The notes below the pieces were generated by a model. The model was not told where the DNA came from and did not search any database. It worked only from the letters and a program-made list of their open reading frames with translations. From NCBI RefSeq assembly GCF_000735435.1, contig NZ_JMPP01000067.1, positions 1 through 64,000 on the forward strand: a stretch of DNA of 64,000 bases, given 5' to 3'. A program made the translations under genes and the position numbers. Each line of letters opens with the position of its first letter. The first letter of the stretch is position 1. The stretch is from Klebsiella planticola ATCC 33531. GTDB lineage: Bacteria > Pseudomonadota > Gammaproteobacteria > Enterobacterales > Enterobacteriaceae. Shown piece after piece: positions 15,113 through 24,331 of this stretch.

Positions 15113-15401
15113 TGCATTTTGCCATGAAACTGCTGCGGCATAACTAACTTGCCTACATATGCGACAAAGGTTGCGCAAAGATCGCCCGACACCTGTTTTC
15201 AGCACTTATCCATCATCGACGACAATAACGCGTCCCAATTCCCCATAAATGCCCCCAATATCCCTTTAAACCGCAGTGTCTTTAGCCACAAGTTTTGTCA
15301 AAGAGGGATAAAAACTCAAACGAGGACTGACAGCGAGGCTGGCTTCTGACAAAATATCCGCATCCCCCTTTCGTTACGATACAGATGGAATCCTCTCTCT
15401 G
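15113..15401. other. Intergenic region upstream of folD
   Basis: These bases separate the tRNA promoter from folD. No supported gene is present. The folD promoter must lie here; ACGATACAGAT at about 15376-15386 offers a plausible -10 region, but I cannot pick a firm -35. Confidence 0.35.
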
Positions 15402-16268
15402 ATGGCAGCAAAAATTATTGACGGTAAAACGATTGCGCAGCAGGTACGCTCTGAGGTTGCGGAAAAAGTGAAGGCCCGCACTGCGGCCGGAAAACGCGCC
15501 CCAGGGCTAGCCGTCGTACTGGTCGGCAGCAACCCGGCGTCGCAGATTTATGTCGGCAGCAAGCGCAAAGCGTGTGAAGAGGTGGGATTTGTCTCCCGCT
15601 CATACGATCTCCCGGAAACCACCAGCGAAGCGGAATTACTGGAGCTTATTGATACGCTGAATGCCGATACCACTATCGACGGTATTCTGGTACAGCTGCC
15701 GCTGCCTGCCGGAATTGATAACGTGAAAGTGCTGGAGCGTATCGCCCCGGACAAAGATGTTGACGGTTTCCACCCTTACAACGTCGGCCGTCTGTGCCAG
15801 CGCGCCCCGCGACTGCGCCCGTGTACGCCGCGCGGAATCGTCACTCTGCTCGAGCGTTACAATATCGACACCTACGGCCTGAATGCCGTGGTTATCGGTG
15901 CATCGAACATCGTGGGCCGTCCGATGAGCATGGAGCTGCTGCTGGCGGGCTGCACCACTACCGTAACCCACCGCTTTACGCGGAATCTGCGTCAGCATGT
16001 CGAAAATGCCGACCTGCTGATTGTTGCGGTCGGTAAACCGGGCTTTATCCCGGGCGAGTGGATCAAAGAAGGCGCCATCGTTGTGGATGTCGGTATTAAC
16101 CGTCTGGAAAGCGGCAAAGTGGTCGGAGACGTGGTCTTCGAAGATGCCGCGGAACGCGCGTCATACATTACGCCAGTCCCGGGCGGCGTTGGCCCGATGA
16201 CCGTTGCTACACTGATTCAAAACACGCTACAGGCGTGCGAAGAATATCACGACATTCAGGAGGCCTGA
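15402..16268 (+). CDS. folD: Bifunctional methylenetetrahydrofolate dehydrogenase/cyclohydrolase
   Basis: The 288-residue protein is full-length FolD, which interconverts 5,10-methylene- and 10-formyl-tetrahydrofolate with NADP in one-carbon metabolism. The substrate motifs [14 protein letters not shown] (catalytic lysine in SKRK) and QLPLPAGID, the [13 protein letters not shown] segment, the dinucleotide-binding [16 protein letters not shown] and the C-terminal [12 protein letters not shown] are all present. It is followed after one base by ybcJ, so the two share a transcript. It marks the start of the conserved backbone next to argU, as in E. coli. Confidence 0.97.
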   Translation: MAAKIIDGKTIAQQVRSEVAEKVKARTAAGKRAPGLAVVLVGSNPASQIYVGSKRKACEEVGFVSRSYDLPETTSEAELLELIDTLNADTTIDGILVQLPLPAGIDNVKVLERIAPDKDVDGFHPYNVGRLCQRAPRLRPCTPRGIVTLLERYNIDTYGLNAVVIGASNIVGRPMSMELLLAGCTTTVTHRFTRNLRQHVENADLLIVAVGKPGFIPGEWIKEGAIVVDVGINRLESGKVVGDVVFEDAAERASYITPVPGGVGPMTVATLIQNTLQACEEYHDIQEA

Positions 16269-16269
16269 G

Positions 16270-16482
16270 ATGGCGAATTTTTCTCTGGGCAAACACCCAC
16301 ACGTTGAACTGTGCGATCTACTGAAGCTGGAAGGCTGGAGTGAGAGCGGCGCGCAGGCAAAAATCGCGATTGCTGATGGCCTGGTGAAGGTTGACGGCGC
16401 GGTAGAAACCCGCAAACGCTGCAAAATCGTCGCCGGTCAGACGGTGAGTTTTGAAGGCCAGAGCGTCACCGTTACTGCCTGA
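16270..16482 (+). CDS. ybcJ: S4-like RNA-binding protein YbcJ
   Basis: The 70-residue protein is an isolated S4-type RNA-binding domain: HVELCDLLKLEGWSESGAQAKIAIADGLVKVDG followed by ETRKRCKIVAGQTVSFEG, the fold used by ribosomal protein S4 and pseudouridine synthases. Length equals E. coli YbcJ. It starts one base after the folD stop codon. The family is thought to bind RNA; the target is unknown. Confidence 0.93.
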   Translation: MANFSLGKHPHVELCDLLKLEGWSESGAQAKIAIADGLVKVDGAVETRKRCKIVAGQTVSFEGQSVTVTA

Positions 16483-16540
16483 TCCTGCTAAATGAATGAT
16501 CGCCACCTCCAACAGGAGGTGGGTTAAGACTGATAATAAA

Positions 16541-16567
16541 ACGCCCGGCAAGCCGGGCGTTTTTTTA
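16541..16567. terminator. Bidirectional intrinsic terminator between ybcJ and cysS
   Basis: ACGCCCGGC-AA-GCCGGGCGT is a perfect 9-bp hairpin flanked by AAAA on the left and TTTTTTT on the right, serving the convergent ybcJ and cysS genes. A second 8-bp hairpin, CCACCTCC-AACA-GGAGGTGG, lies just before it at about 16503-16522. Confidence 0.9.
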
Positions 16568-16571
16568 TCGC

Positions 16572-17957
16572 TTACTTCCGGCGCCAGGTAGTACCCTGCG
16601 GGCCGTCCTCCAGCACGATCCCCATCTCATTGAGACGATCACGCGCCGCATCCGCAGCGGCCCAGTCTTTCGCTTTACGCGCATCCAGACGCTGCTGAAT
16701 CAGCTGCTCGATTTCCGCAACTTCACCGTCGTCAGCCTGCGCGCCGCTTTGCAGGAAGACATCCGGCTCCTGCTCCAGCAGCCCCAGCACTCCGGAGAGC
16801 TTGCGCATATGGGCGGCCATGGCGTTAGCCGCGGCGACATCTTCCGTCTTCAGGCGGTTCACTTCACGCGCCATATCGAACAGCACGGAATAGGCTTCCG
16901 GGGTGTTGAAATCGTCATCCATCGCTTCAATAAAGCGCGCTTCGAAGGCGTCGCCGCCGGCCGGCTCTGCCGATTTGTCGGTTCCGCGCAGCGCGGTATA
17001 CAGACGCTCCAGCGCAGAACGCGCCTGCTTGAGGTTTTCTTCGCTGTAGTTCAGCTGGCTACGATAGTGGCCGGACATCAGGAAGTAGCGAATGGTCTCC
17101 GCATCGTAGTACTTCAGCACGTCGCGCACGGTAAAGAAATTGCCCAGCGATTTTGACATTTTCTCGCGGTCAACCATCACCATCCCGGAGTGCATCCAGT
17201 AGTTAACGTATTCCCCGTCGTGGGCACAGGTGGACTGGGCAATTTCGTTTTCATGATGCGGGAACATCAGATCCGAACCGCCGCCGTGAATATCAAAATG
17301 GTTGCCCAGCTGTTTGCAGTTCATCGCCGAACATTCAATGTGCCAGCCAGGACGACCGTTGCCCCACGGCGACGGCCAGCTCGGCTCGCCCTCTTTCGAC
17401 ATTTTCCACAGCACGAAGTCCATCGGGTTACGCTTGACGTCAACGACATCAACGCGCGCGCCAGCCTGCAGCTGATCCAGATCCTGGCGCGACAGCTGCC
17501 CGTAATTCGGATCGGTCGGTACCGAGAACATCACATCACCGTTGTCCGCCACGTACGCATGGCCACGTGCGATCAGTTGTTCGGTGATTTCAATGATCTC
17601 GGGAATATGATGGGTGGCGCGAGGCTCCATATCCGGACGCAGAATATTCAGCGCATCGAAATCATTGTGCATTTCGGCAATCATGCGATCGACCAGCGCG
17701 ACAAAGCTTTCGCCATTCTCATTAGCACGCTTAATGATTTTATCGTCGATATCGGTAATGTTGCGCACGTACTTCAGCTTATAGCCGAGAAAACGCAGGT
17801 AGCGGGCAACCACGTCAAAAGAGACGAAAGTTCGGCCATGGCCGATATGACAGAGATCGTAAACGGTAATTCCACACACGTACATGCCCACTTCCCCGGC
17901 ATGGATAGGTTTAAACTCTTCTTTTTGGCGCGTCAGTGTATTAAAAATTTTTAACAT
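16572..17957 (-). CDS. cysS: Cysteinyl-tRNA synthetase
   Basis: The 461-residue protein is full-length CysRS, a class I synthetase that charges tRNA-Cys. Visible are the zinc ligand Cys28 in [10 protein letters not shown], the HIGH signature HIGHGRTFV, the [12 protein letters not shown] zinc-site region, [18 protein letters not shown] and KMSKS (about 266-270). The C-terminal end TTWRRK matches E. coli. It converges with ybcJ and is divergent from ppiB. Confidence 0.97.
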   Translation of the reverse strand: MLKIFNTLTRQKEEFKPIHAGEVGMYVCGITVYDLCHIGHGRTFVSFDVVARYLRFLGYKLKYVRNITDIDDKIIKRANENGESFVALVDRMIAEMHNDFDALNILRPDMEPRATHHIPEIIEITEQLIARGHAYVADNGDVMFSVPTDPNYGQLSRQDLDQLQAGARVDVVDVKRNPMDFVLWKMSKEGEPSWPSPWGNGRPGWHIECSAMNCKQLGNHFDIHGGGSDLMFPHHENEIAQSTCAHDGEYVNYWMHSGMVMVDREKMSKSLGNFFTVRDVLKYYDAETIRYFLMSGHYRSQLNYSEENLKQARSALERLYTALRGTDKSAEPAGGDAFEARFIEAMDDDFNTPEAYSVLFDMAREVNRLKTEDVAAANAMAAHMRKLSGVLGLLEQEPDVFLQSGAQADDGEVAEIEQLIQQRLDARKAKDWAAADAARDRLNEMGIVLEDGPQGTTWRRK

Positions 17958-18130
17958 CGAAGATTCCGTGTAGACGTGTGTGGATATAAGTCGCGTATTC
18001 TAACCTTAATTCAACCCCGAAGCAGCACACAATGCAAGGTGATCGAACCCGGCGGTTATGCTATAACAGCCCCCTATGTCACGCCCAACTTTGGGTTTAA
18101 GCACCACAATCATCGGAACAGGATGCAAAA

Positions 18131-18625
18131 ATGGTTACTTTCCACACTAATCATGGCGATATCGTCATCAAAACCTTTGACGACAAAGCGCCGGAAACAG
18201 TTAAAAACTTCCTGGATTACTGCCGCGAAGGTTTCTACAACAACACCATTTTCCACCGTGTTATCAACGGTTTCATGATCCAGGGCGGCGGCTTTGAGCC
18301 AGGCATGGAGCAGAAAACCACCAAATCCCCAATCCAGAACGAAGCCAACAACGGCCTGAAAAACACCCGCGGTACTCTGGCCATGGCCCGTACTCAGGCA
18401 CCTCACTCCGCCACCGCGCAGTTCTTCATTAACGTTGTCGATAACGACTTCCTGAACTTCTCTGGTGAAAACCTGCAGGGTTGGGGCTACTGCGTATTTG
18501 CCGAAGTGGTTGAAGGCATGGACGTGGTCGACAAAATCAAAGCGGTCGCTACCGGCCGCAGCGGCATGCATCAGGATGTGCCGAAAGAAGATGTTGTGAT
18601 CAAAAGCGTCACCATCAGCGAGTAA
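18131..18625 (+). CDS. ppiB: Cytoplasmic peptidyl-prolyl cis-trans isomerase B (cyclophilin)
   Basis: The 164-residue cyclophilin starts without a signal peptide ([21 protein letters not shown]) and has the active-site elements [13 protein letters not shown], the [15 protein letters not shown] segment and [15 protein letters not shown]. It speeds proline isomerisation in the cytoplasm. It is divergent from cysS (173 bases between starts) and is followed after three bases by lpxH, probably co-transcribed. Confidence 0.96.
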   Translation: MVTFHTNHGDIVIKTFDDKAPETVKNFLDYCREGFYNNTIFHRVINGFMIQGGGFEPGMEQKTTKSPIQNEANNGLKNTRGTLAMARTQAPHSATAQFFINVVDNDFLNFSGENLQGWGYCVFAEVVEGMDVVDKIKAVATGRSGMHQDVPKEDVVIKSVTISE

Positions 18626-18628
18626 TTC

Positions 18629-19351
18629 GTGGCGACACTTTTTATTGCGGATTTGCATCTGCAAACAGAAGAACCGGCGATCACCGCCGGTTTTCTACGC
18701 TTTTTAGCCGGCGAAGCCCGTGAGGCGGACGCGCTGTATATCCTTGGCGATCTGTTTGAAGCCTGGATTGGCGATGACGATCCGAACCCGCTGCATCAGC
18801 AAATCGCCTCGGCAATCAACGCATTAACTCAATCAGGCGTGCCCTGCTATTTTGTTCACGGCAACCGCGACTTTCTCGTTGGCCAGCGCTTCGCACGCGC
18901 CTGCGGGATGACGCTGCTGGCGGAAGAAAAAGTGCTCGACCTGTACGGCCGTCGGGTCCTGATTATGCACGGCGATACGCTCTGCACCGACGATCCGGGC
19001 TATCTGGCTTTTCGTGCCAAAGTCCATACGCCGTGGATTCAGCGTCTGTTCCTTGCCCTGCCGCTGTTTATTCGCCGCCGCATCGCCGCCAGAATGCGCG
19101 CCGACAGTAAAGCGGCCAACAGCAGCAAGTCGCTGGAAATAATGGATGTCAATCCGCAGGCGGTGGTCGAAGCGCTGGAGAGGCATCAGGTACAGTGGCT
19201 GATTCACGGTCACACGCATCGTCCTGCCGTCCACCCGCTAGAGGCCAACGGCAAACCGGCGTTTCGCGTGGTCCTCGGCGCCTGGCACAGCGAAGGGTCG
19301 ATGGTCAAAGTCAGCAAAGACGACGTTGAACTGATCTCATTCCCGTTTTAA
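18629..19351 (+). CDS. lpxH: UDP-2,3-diacylglucosamine diphosphatase LpxH
   Basis: The 240-residue metallophosphoesterase makes lipid X in lipid A synthesis on the inner face of the membrane. The metal-binding motifs are clear: IADLHL (Asp8/His10), [12 protein letters not shown] (Asp41), HGNRDF (Asn79), MHGDTLC (His114) and HGHTHRP (His195/His197). It starts with GTG three bases after ppiB. Length equals the E. coli protein. Confidence 0.96.
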   Translation: MATLFIADLHLQTEEPAITAGFLRFLAGEAREADALYILGDLFEAWIGDDDPNPLHQQIASAINALTQSGVPCYFVHGNRDFLVGQRFARACGMTLLAEEKVLDLYGRRVLIMHGDTLCTDDPGYLAFRAKVHTPWIQRLFLALPLFIRRRIAARMRADSKAANSSKSLEIMDVNPQAVVEALERHQVQWLIHGHTHRPAVHPLEANGKPAFRVVLGAWHSEGSMVKVSKDDVELISFPF

Positions 19352-19382
19352 TTTCCAGCCCATTTTCACCCCATCACCGGTG

Positions 19383-19398
19383 ACGCAACCGTTTTCCT
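19383..19398. promoter_or_regulatory. PurR operator of purEK
   Basis: ACGCAACCGTTTTCCT matches the E. coli purE operator and the PurR consensus. It lies 73 bases before the purE start, so purine-loaded PurR should repress purEK. Confidence 0.85.
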
Positions 19399-19470
19399 TA
19401 CCGAAAGATCATGTTATTCTCTGTGGCCTCTAAAGCAGTGTGAAGCACACCCACAGGAGTTTTAAGACGC

Positions 19471-19980
19471 ATGTCTTCCCGCAATAATACGGCGCGTATC
19501 GCCATCGTGATGGGGTCCAAAAGCGACTGGGCTACCATGCAGTTTACCGCAGAAATCCTTGATGCCCTGAACGTTCCGTACCATGTTGAAGTGGTCTCCG
19601 CACACCGGACGCCCGATAAGCTGTTTAGCTTTGCCGAAGGCGCGGAAAGCAACGATTATCAGGTGATTATTGCCGGTGCGGGCGGCGCGGCGCATCTGCC
19701 GGGCATGATTGCGGCGAAAACCCTGATGCCGGTGCTCGGTGTGCCGGTCCAAAGCGCGGCGTTAAGCGGCGTAGACAGTCTCTACTCTATTGTTCAGATG
19801 CCGCGCGGAATTCCGGTCGGTACGCTGGCCATCGGCAAAGCCGGTGCCGCCAACGCGGCTCTGCTGGCGGCGCAGATTCTGGCGCTGCACGACGCTGAAC
19901 TGCATCAGCGCCTGAGCGCCTGGCGTCAGGCCCAGACCGATGAGGTGCTGGAGAATCCGGATCCGCGGGGTGCGGCATGA
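19471..19980 (+). CDS. purE: N5-carboxyaminoimidazole ribonucleotide mutase
   Basis: The 169-residue protein is class I PurE, which converts N5-CAIR to CAIR in purine synthesis. The nucleotide-binding GSKSDWATM, the loop SAHRTPDKL with catalytic His45-type residue, and the glycine-rich [12 protein letters not shown] are present. A PurR box lies upstream. Its TGA overlaps the purK ATG by four bases, so the two are coupled. Confidence 0.97.
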   Translation: MSSRNNTARIAIVMGSKSDWATMQFTAEILDALNVPYHVEVVSAHRTPDKLFSFAEGAESNDYQVIIAGAGGAAHLPGMIAAKTLMPVLGVPVQSAALSGVDSLYSIVQMPRGIPVGTLAIGKAGAANAALLAAQILALHDAELHQRLSAWRQAQTDEVLENPDPRGAA

Positions 19981-21044
19981 AGCAGGTTTGCATCCTTGGC
20001 AACGGCCAGCTAGGCCGGATGTTGCGCCAGGCCGGTGAACCGCTGGGTATCGCCGTCTGGCCAGTCGGTCTGGAAGCCGATCCTGAAGCGGTGCCGTTTC
20101 AGCAAAGCGTGATCACTGCCGAAATCGAACGTTGGCCGGAAACGGCGCTCACGCGTGAACTGGCGAGCCACCCGGCGTTTGTTAACCGCGATGTGTTCCC
20201 GATCATTGCCGACCGTCTGACGCAAAAACAGCTGTTTGATAAGCTGGAGCTCGCCACCGCGCCGTGGCAGCTGCTGGCAGATAAAAGCGAGTGGCCGGCG
20301 GTATTCGCACGTCTGGGCGAACTGGCTATCGTTAAGCGTCGCGTGGGCGGTTACGACGGTCGCGGCCAATGGCGACTGCGCGAAAACGACATTGCGCAGC
20401 TGCCGGATGAAAACTATGGCCAATGCATTGTTGAGCAAGGCATCAACTTTTCCGCCGAAGTGTCGCTGGTTGGCGCCCGCTCGCAGGATGGCAGCACGGT
20501 GTTCTACCCGCTGACCCGCAACCTGCATCAGGAGGGCATTCTGCGTACCAGCGTCGCCTTCCCGCAGGCCAATGCCCGCCAACAGGACCAGGCGGAAAGC
20601 ATGCTTACCGCCATTATGAACGCGCTGAACTACGTGGGCGTGATGGCGATGGAGTGTTTTGTCACCGCGGACGGCCTGCTGATTAACGAGCTGGCGCCAC
20701 GCGTGCACAACAGCGGTCACTGGACCCAGAACGGTGCCTCGATCAGCCAGTTCGAACTGCATCTGCGGGCGATTACCGGCCTGCCGCTGCCGCCGCCGGT
20801 CGTGAACAGCCCTTCGGTGATGATCAACCTGATCGGTACCGATCTGAACTACGACTGGCTGAAGCTGCCGCTGGTACATCTGCACTGGTACGACAAAGAG
20901 GTGCGTCCGGGGCGCAAAGTGGGTCACCTTAACCTGACCGACAGCGATACCGACCGCCTGAGCGCCACGCTGGAAGCGTTAAAACCTATCCTGCCGCCGG
21001 AGTACGCCAGCGGTATCTTCTGGGCGCAATCCCAGCTGGCGTAA
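19977..21044 (+). CDS. purK: N5-carboxyaminoimidazole ribonucleotide synthase
   Basis: The 355-residue ATP-grasp enzyme carboxylates AIR with ATP and bicarbonate, feeding PurE. It begins [21 protein letters not shown], has [12 protein letters not shown] in the ATP-grasp loop and [17 protein letters not shown] near the metal site. It overlaps purE by four bases. A repeat-rich gap follows. Confidence 0.97.
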   Translation: MKQVCILGNGQLGRMLRQAGEPLGIAVWPVGLEADPEAVPFQQSVITAEIERWPETALTRELASHPAFVNRDVFPIIADRLTQKQLFDKLELATAPWQLLADKSEWPAVFARLGELAIVKRRVGGYDGRGQWRLRENDIAQLPDENYGQCIVEQGINFSAEVSLVGARSQDGSTVFYPLTRNLHQEGILRTSVAFPQANARQQDQAESMLTAIMNALNYVGVMAMECFVTADGLLINELAPRVHNSGHWTQNGASISQFELHLRAITGLPLPPPVVNSPSVMINLIGTDLNYDWLKLPLVHLHWYDKEVRPGRKVGHLNLTDSDTDRLSATLEALKPILPPEYASGIFWAQSQLA

Positions 21045-21060
21045 TCCCGCACTCCTTTAT

Positions 21061-21305
21061 CCCGGCTTGCGGCGCGCTGCGCCTTAGCCGGGCTACTAAC
21101 TTTTCCTGTTGCTCTGACTCTTCGCGGCATCTCCCGGAGGCGGTACTGTACACCTGTCCGGGCTACCCTCTGGCATGACCCCGTAGCCGCGCGCCAATCC
21201 ACGACCACAACAAAACCAACAATCATTAGGCCCCGTCACCATTTAACCAAATCAGCAAATCGCATGGACCCGTAGCCGGGTAAGGCGCGACAGCGCCTCC
21301 CGGGG
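21061..21305. repeat. REP-like palindromic elements between purK and allK
   Basis: Three imperfect palindromes of the Klebsiella-type REP class lie here: one with arms CCCGGCTTGCGG/CCTTAGCCGGG at 21061-21094, one CCCGGAGGCGG/TGTCCGGGCTACC at about 21133-21166, and one GTAGCCGGGTAAGGCG/CGCCTCCCGG at about 21272-21303. This fills the 300-base gap between the convergent genes purK and allK. Confidence 0.7.
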
Positions 21306-21346
21306 AAAGCGCGCACGATAGCCACCAGGGGATTTTCGCCAACGCA

Positions 21347-22240
21347 TCAGGGCTTAATGCAGGTTCCCGCCAGTCCGGCGAGGGTGTCATCGATGCGCGA
21401 CAGCGCGCCAATCCATGCCCGCTTGCCCCGGCGGCGCACGTAGCCGCTTACCGCCGCAATTTTTGGCCCCATCGCGCCGTCGTCGCGGGCAAAAGGCGCC
21501 AGCTCTTCCGGCGTCGCTTCGCGGATCGGTCGCTGCATGGGGGTGCCCCAATGTTCATATACCGCATCCGCGTCGGTCAGGATCACCAGGCCATCGGCAT
21601 CAATCTGCTCCGCCAGCAGCGCGGCGGCGAGGTCTTTATCAATAACCGCTTCTGCGCCCTGCCCATTCTCAAGCACTGGAATCCCGCCGCCGCCGCAGCA
21701 TATCACCGTGTGCCCCTCGTCCAGCAGACGCTCAATCGACTCGCACTCCTCAATCCTCACCGGCGTCGGCGAAGGAACCACCCGACGCACATATTTACCG
21801 TCGCGCTTCATCCTCCAGCCATACTCGCCTTCCAGCTGTTTTTGCAGCTCCGGATCGTAAACCGGACCAATGAACTTCTCCGGCGCCGAAAAGGCCGGAT
21901 CGCTTGACGCCACCGCAATGCGGGTCATCACCGTCGACACCGGCGGCATTTGTGATTCCTGCGCCAGGCGCTGGGCCAGCATATAGCCAATCATACCCTG
22001 GCTCTCCGCGACCAGTACGTCCAGCGGATAGGGTTCAACGTCGCCGTAGGCCAGATTTTGCAGCGCCAGCAGCCCCACCTGCGGCCCGTTGCCGTGCACA
22101 ATGGCCAGCCGATACTTCTGCGCCAGACGCGCCAGCGCGGGAACCGCGCTATCGATATTGCGGTACTGATTTTCTACGGTCAGCGCTTCCCCGCGCTGTA
22201 ATAAAGCGTTGCCGCCAAGGGCAATAACCAGCGTTTTCAT
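21347..22240 (-). CDS. allK: Catabolic carbamate kinase (allantoin pathway)
   Basis: The 297-residue protein is a carbamate kinase (amino acid kinase fold): VIALGGNALLQRGE at the start, IVHGNGPQVGLL, VICCGGGGIPV, and DKDLAAALLAEQIDADGLVILTDADAV. It makes ATP from carbamoyl phosphate. E. coli ybcF, in the same position downstream of fdrA-ylbE-ylbF, was shown to be the catabolic kinase of anaerobic allantoin use and renamed allK. It is the last gene of the leftward allFGHK operon, nine bases after allH. Confidence 0.93.
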   Translation of the reverse strand: MKTLVIALGGNALLQRGEALTVENQYRNIDSAVPALARLAQKYRLAIVHGNGPQVGLLALQNLAYGDVEPYPLDVLVAESQGMIGYMLAQRLAQESQMPPVSTVMTRIAVASSDPAFSAPEKFIGPVYDPELQKQLEGEYGWRMKRDGKYVRRVVPSPTPVRIEECESIERLLDEGHTVICCGGGGIPVLENGQGAEAVIDKDLAAALLAEQIDADGLVILTDADAVYEHWGTPMQRPIREATPEELAPFARDDGAMGPKIAAVSGYVRRRGKRAWIGALSRIDDTLAGLAGTCIKP

Positions 22241-22249
22241 ACAAAGTCC

Positions 22250-23053
22250 TTAGATAAGATGTTGCGCCAGCCAGAATCCCAGAAGCGTGTCGGCGCCGGA
22301 GGTATGCCCCATCGCCAGCAGAGCTTCGACGGCGGGCTCGAGACGTCGTCCACGTTGCAGGGCGTAGGCAAAATGCATCAGCGGCGAAGCGAAGCGCCCC
22401 TCGCTGGCGTAGCGTAAATAGTTGACGCTCACCTGGGTGGTGGCCGTGTGCAGATCGCCGGAGGCGCGAAAAAATGCCCTTCCGCCGCAGGGTGACATTC
22501 GCCCCGAGCGCCACGCCGCCAGCATCATGCCGATCAGCATGTCGTCCAGGCTCGGCGTCAGGCCCGGCCCCTTGCCCAGCCACAGCCGCCAGTCGACGGC
22601 GTTACCGGCCAGCGCGGAGGCAAAACAGTGGCGAAGCTGCCGCAGCTCAGGATGCTGCGGCGGATCGATAGCCTGCGACAGCGGCCCGAACAGCCCGGTC
22701 TCCTCCGGTCGACTCATCAGCGCTGCCGGCAGGTAAGCGCCAGCGGACTGACAGCGGAGCCGCAGGGAGCAGCGCCTGCGCGGCGGCAACAGCAAAAAAT
22801 CGCCGACCTGAATACCGTCATCCCGCGCTATCGGCGACGCCCCCGTCCGCAGCGCCGTGTGTAGCCGGATAAAATCGCGATGGCGAACGACCCATCCGCC
22901 GGGGCTCACTCCCTGCCCCCGATGATGCAGCGTCAGCAGCGCGCCGCCTTCAACATAGAGGTTAATCGTGCGCCGCCAGAGGCCGCCGGTTCGCCACGGC
23001 TGGCGATGGTCCGGCGCATCAACGCTGCCTATCAGCGGACGAATCCTCTCCAT
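22250..23053 (-). CDS. allH: DUF2877 protein, oxamate carbamoyltransferase subunit AllH (YlbF)
   Basis: The 267-residue protein corresponds to E. coli YlbF (DUF2877). It contains the family segment WLGKGPGLTPSLDDMLIGMMLA and the C-terminal MGHTSGADTLLGFWLAQHL. With AllF (FdrA) and AllG (YlbE) it forms the carbamoyltransferase that phosphorolyses oxalurate to oxamate and carbamoyl phosphate. Gaps to both neighbours are nine bases. Confidence 0.9.
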   Translation of the reverse strand: MERIRPLIGSVDAPDHRQPWRTGGLWRRTINLYVEGGALLTLHHRGQGVSPGGWVVRHRDFIRLHTALRTGASPIARDDGIQVGDFLLLPPRRRCSLRLRCQSAGAYLPAALMSRPEETGLFGPLSQAIDPPQHPELRQLRHCFASALAGNAVDWRLWLGKGPGLTPSLDDMLIGMMLAAWRSGRMSPCGGRAFFRASGDLHTATTQVSVNYLRYASEGRFASPLMHFAYALQRGRRLEPAVEALLAMGHTSGADTLLGFWLAQHLI

Positions 23054-23062
23054 CGCGCTTCC

Positions 23063-24322
23063 TCAGCTTACGCCCAGCTCTTCCGCCAGCGCTTCCAGCG
23101 CCTGCTCGAAACAGGCCAGCGGCGCTCTGACGGTCCCGGCGCCAATCTGGCCGATCCCCGCTTCTTTATGGGCGATCCCGGTGTTAATGAGCGGAGTAAT
23201 GCCGGTTTCAACTACCCGGCGAATATCCAGTCCCAGACAGGCGCCCTGGAAATCCCAGCCTGGAATCTGCAGCTGCATATTGCGCTCAAGGAAGATTTCC
23301 GCCATCTCCTCAGAAACGGATTTCGCCGCCTCCATTCCGCCGGCGCCGACAAAACGGGTCACCCCCGGGGCCGCGATCATCGCCGCGCCGCCGATGCCGA
23401 AGGTTTCGGTAATGGCGCTGTCGCCCATATCCGGGTTGGCCTGTTCCTGAGAGAAACCGGTAAAGAACAGCCCCTGCGGCGTATTCACCGGCGCGGTAAA
23501 CCAGCGGTCGCCCAGTCCGCTAACGCGAATACCGAACATATCGCCGTTGCGAGTCATCGCGGTGACAATACTGCCGGCGCGGATCTGCGCCCCGGCATCC
23601 ATCGCCGATTTACAGTAGGCCATCGCCAGGTTGAGGAAGAACTGATCGGTGATGGCGAGAAAATCCATCACTTCGGCAACCTGTCGTTTGTCGTGGTTGA
23701 GGCGCGCCAGATGCGGTGCCAGCGTGCGCATCAGCAGCGCGGAGGTGGCAATATTGCGCTGGTGGAACTCATCGCCCATGGTGATGCCCTGCGCCATCAT
23801 CGCGGTGAGGTCAATGCCGCCCACCATCTGTTTCAGCGCCGCACTGAGGACGGGCATCAGCACATCGCGCATCCAGCGCAGGCGCTGCTGCACGTCTTCG
23901 CCGTAGGCGCCGAAACGCATCACCTTGCCAATGCCTTCGTTCAGGTTGCAATACGCGCGGTTACCTTCGGCGATGTTCTCCACGACCAGCATCGGCATAT
24001 TCGGCGAAGTAATACCGCCCATCGGCCCTACGGCATTAACGTGGTGGCAGGGAATAAAGGTAATCTCGCCGTTTTCCAGCATCGCGTGGGCCGTTTTCTC
24101 ACCCTGCGCCCAGCCTTCGAACAGGCAGGCGCCAATGCAGGCCCCTTTCATCGGACCGGTCATCTCCTGCCAGCGCATCGGCGGCCCGGCGTGGAGCAGC
24201 GTTTTGTTTTGATTCAGCGCCCCGATTAAAGAACCCGCCGGCTTCACATCCAGCCAGTGCGGACGTGCATTACGAATTCGTTCTATTACTGCGTCATTGG
24301 CCTGCGCCACTGATGTAAACAT
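23063..24322 (-). CDS. allG: DUF1116 protein, oxamate carbamoyltransferase subunit AllG (YlbE)
   Basis: The 419-residue protein corresponds to YlbE (DUF1116), with PPMRWQEMTGPMKGACIGA, MFGIRVSGLGDRWFTAPVNTP, FGIGGAAMIAAPGVTRFVG and MAEIFLERNMQLQIPGWDFQGACLGLD in normal order. It is a subunit of the oxalurate phosphorolysing complex. The long open frame on the opposite strand (22880-24229) is a composition shadow. It lies nine bases from fdrA. Confidence 0.92.
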   Translation of the reverse strand: MFTSVAQANDAVIERIRNARPHWLDVKPAGSLIGALNQNKTLLHAGPPMRWQEMTGPMKGACIGACLFEGWAQGEKTAHAMLENGEITFIPCHHVNAVGPMGGITSPNMPMLVVENIAEGNRAYCNLNEGIGKVMRFGAYGEDVQQRLRWMRDVLMPVLSAALKQMVGGIDLTAMMAQGITMGDEFHQRNIATSALLMRTLAPHLARLNHDKRQVAEVMDFLAITDQFFLNLAMAYCKSAMDAGAQIRAGSIVTAMTRNGDMFGIRVSGLGDRWFTAPVNTPQGLFFTGFSQEQANPDMGDSAITETFGIGGAAMIAAPGVTRFVGAGGMEAAKSVSEEMAEIFLERNMQLQIPGWDFQGACLGLDIRRVVETGITPLINTGIAHKEAGIGQIGAGTVRAPLACFEQALEALAEELGVS

Positions 24323-24331
24323 AGAGACCTC

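Noticed and set aside
22880-24229. 449-codon forward frame
   Set aside because: Antisense shadow of allG and allH, which match known families over their full length.
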